From: Lingula anatina
Lineage: Eukaryota; Brachiopoda; Lingulata; Lingulida; Lingulidae
NCBI RefSeq assembly: GCF_001039355.2
Contig: NW_019775995.1
Span: forward strand, 38,118-101,247
Direction: 5' to 3'
Length of the DNA stretch: 63,130 nt
The notes under the pieces were generated by a model. That model was given only the letters and a program-made list of their open reading frames with translations. It had not been told where the DNA came from and searched no databases. Numbering within the stretch: position 1 is the stretch's first letter; every line of letters begins with the position of its first letter. The position numbers were made by a program, and so were the translations under genes. This document shows, one piece after another, positions 62,789-63,130 of the stretch.

Positions 62789-62794
62789 AATAAA
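62789..62794 (+). promoter_or_regulatory. Poly(A) signal AATAAA
   Basis: AATAAA 346 bp after the stop codon of the putative terminal exon, followed by T/G-rich sequence (GGTCTTTCTTTGACTGTG). A poly(T) run at about 62669-62690 would lie in the 3' UTR. Confidence 0.5.
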
Positions 62795-63130
62795 GTGACA
62801 TATGAACTAGGTCTTTCTTTGACTGTGATTAAGACCTGTTGGGTACAACAGTATAAGCTTGGATCTTGGTTTCTACCTAATATTGCAAAGGCATGCATAA
62901 GCTTTTCTTAAAATATTATTCACATTAACTTACACATTTAGTCTGTTTTATAATTTAATTTTGCATTGTAATGCTGTCCAGTGTCTTCCTTCATCATGTG
63001 AGTTTAGCATAAAAACTGATGAGTAGTGGTATTTTTCAAATTTTGCTAATTGAAATAAGAAAATGCTAATAGAAATTTGTACCCTTTAGCAACTTTTGCT
63101 AATCAAAATTAATGACTAGAGTGAGCACAG

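Larger units (their letters stand above)
61158..63130 (+). mobile_element. Candidate ~2-kb DNA transposon with an internal gene remnant
   Basis: Left end CTGGGCTCACGCTAGAC and, read on the other strand, right end CTGTGCTCACTCTAGTC agree at 14 of 17 positions. Agreement continues inward with gaps: CGCAAAGTTCGCTA and AGCAAAAGTTGCTA, then GCATTTC/AAATTTC and GCGAAAAC/GCATTTTC. The right end coincides with the window edge, so the target duplication cannot be seen. Between the ends lie a TATA box, a small exon with a strong donor, an open terminal exon and a poly(A) signal, all on the plus strand. Left-end words are CpG-rich while the right end has the TpG/CpA versions. The total is too short for a full transposase gene, so an internally deleted copy is the simplest reading. 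Superfamily not determined. Confidence 0.42.

Overview
This is a window of eukaryotic nuclear DNA, most likely from a marine invertebrate. It is strongly AT-rich, almost free of coding sequence, full of microsatellites and crowded with short palindromic DNA transposon relics. Splice sites, poly(A) signals, non-operonic layout and scaffold gaps (one block of 316 N and six single N) rule out a prokaryote. The one clear protein domain resembles the lectin domain of invertebrate latrophilins (Cirl). I cannot name the species; echinoderm, hemichordate, cephalochordate or lophotrochozoan would all fit.

Layout. 1-57.6 kb is intron or intergenic DNA. It holds at least seven clear copies and one worn copy of a ~168-bp inverted-repeat element with CAGGCC ends (family A). 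Two copies of a CAGGGGCGGAT element (family B) and one 551-bp element with 110-bp arms (family C) also occur. Wherever intact, these three families are flanked by 5-bp target duplications, or slightly longer in one case. A second group has TAA target duplications and GGCCCCATTC or GGGTGC-type ends, as in PIF/Harbinger. It is found at 4.1 kb and in end-to-end chains at 12.5 kb and 31.3-32.2 kb. Other structures are a 243-bp fold-back element with perfect 57-bp arms (15.9 kb), a 74-bp near-perfect palindrome centred on CACGTG (36.6 kb), minisatellites at 0, 21.8 and 53.6 kb, and several local duplications. Three of the duplications end at or flank a single N and look like unmerged contig ends.

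54.9-58.4 kb (minus strand) is the only convincing gene region. A signal peptide plus an eight-cysteine SUEL/rhamnose-binding lectin domain lies at 57848-58279. A well-spliced 98-nt exon of unknown identity lies 2.9 kb downstream on the same strand. A possible extra 5' exon sits just upstream of the lectin ATG.

61.2-63.1 kb (plus strand) is a possible ~2-kb mobile element with ends related as inverted repeats. It encloses a TATA box, a small exon with a strong donor, an open terminal exon with a PCNA-binding-like motif, and a poly(A) signal. It looks like an internally deleted transposon keeping the two ends of a gene, but this is inference. I found no CRISPR array, rRNA or intact tRNA.
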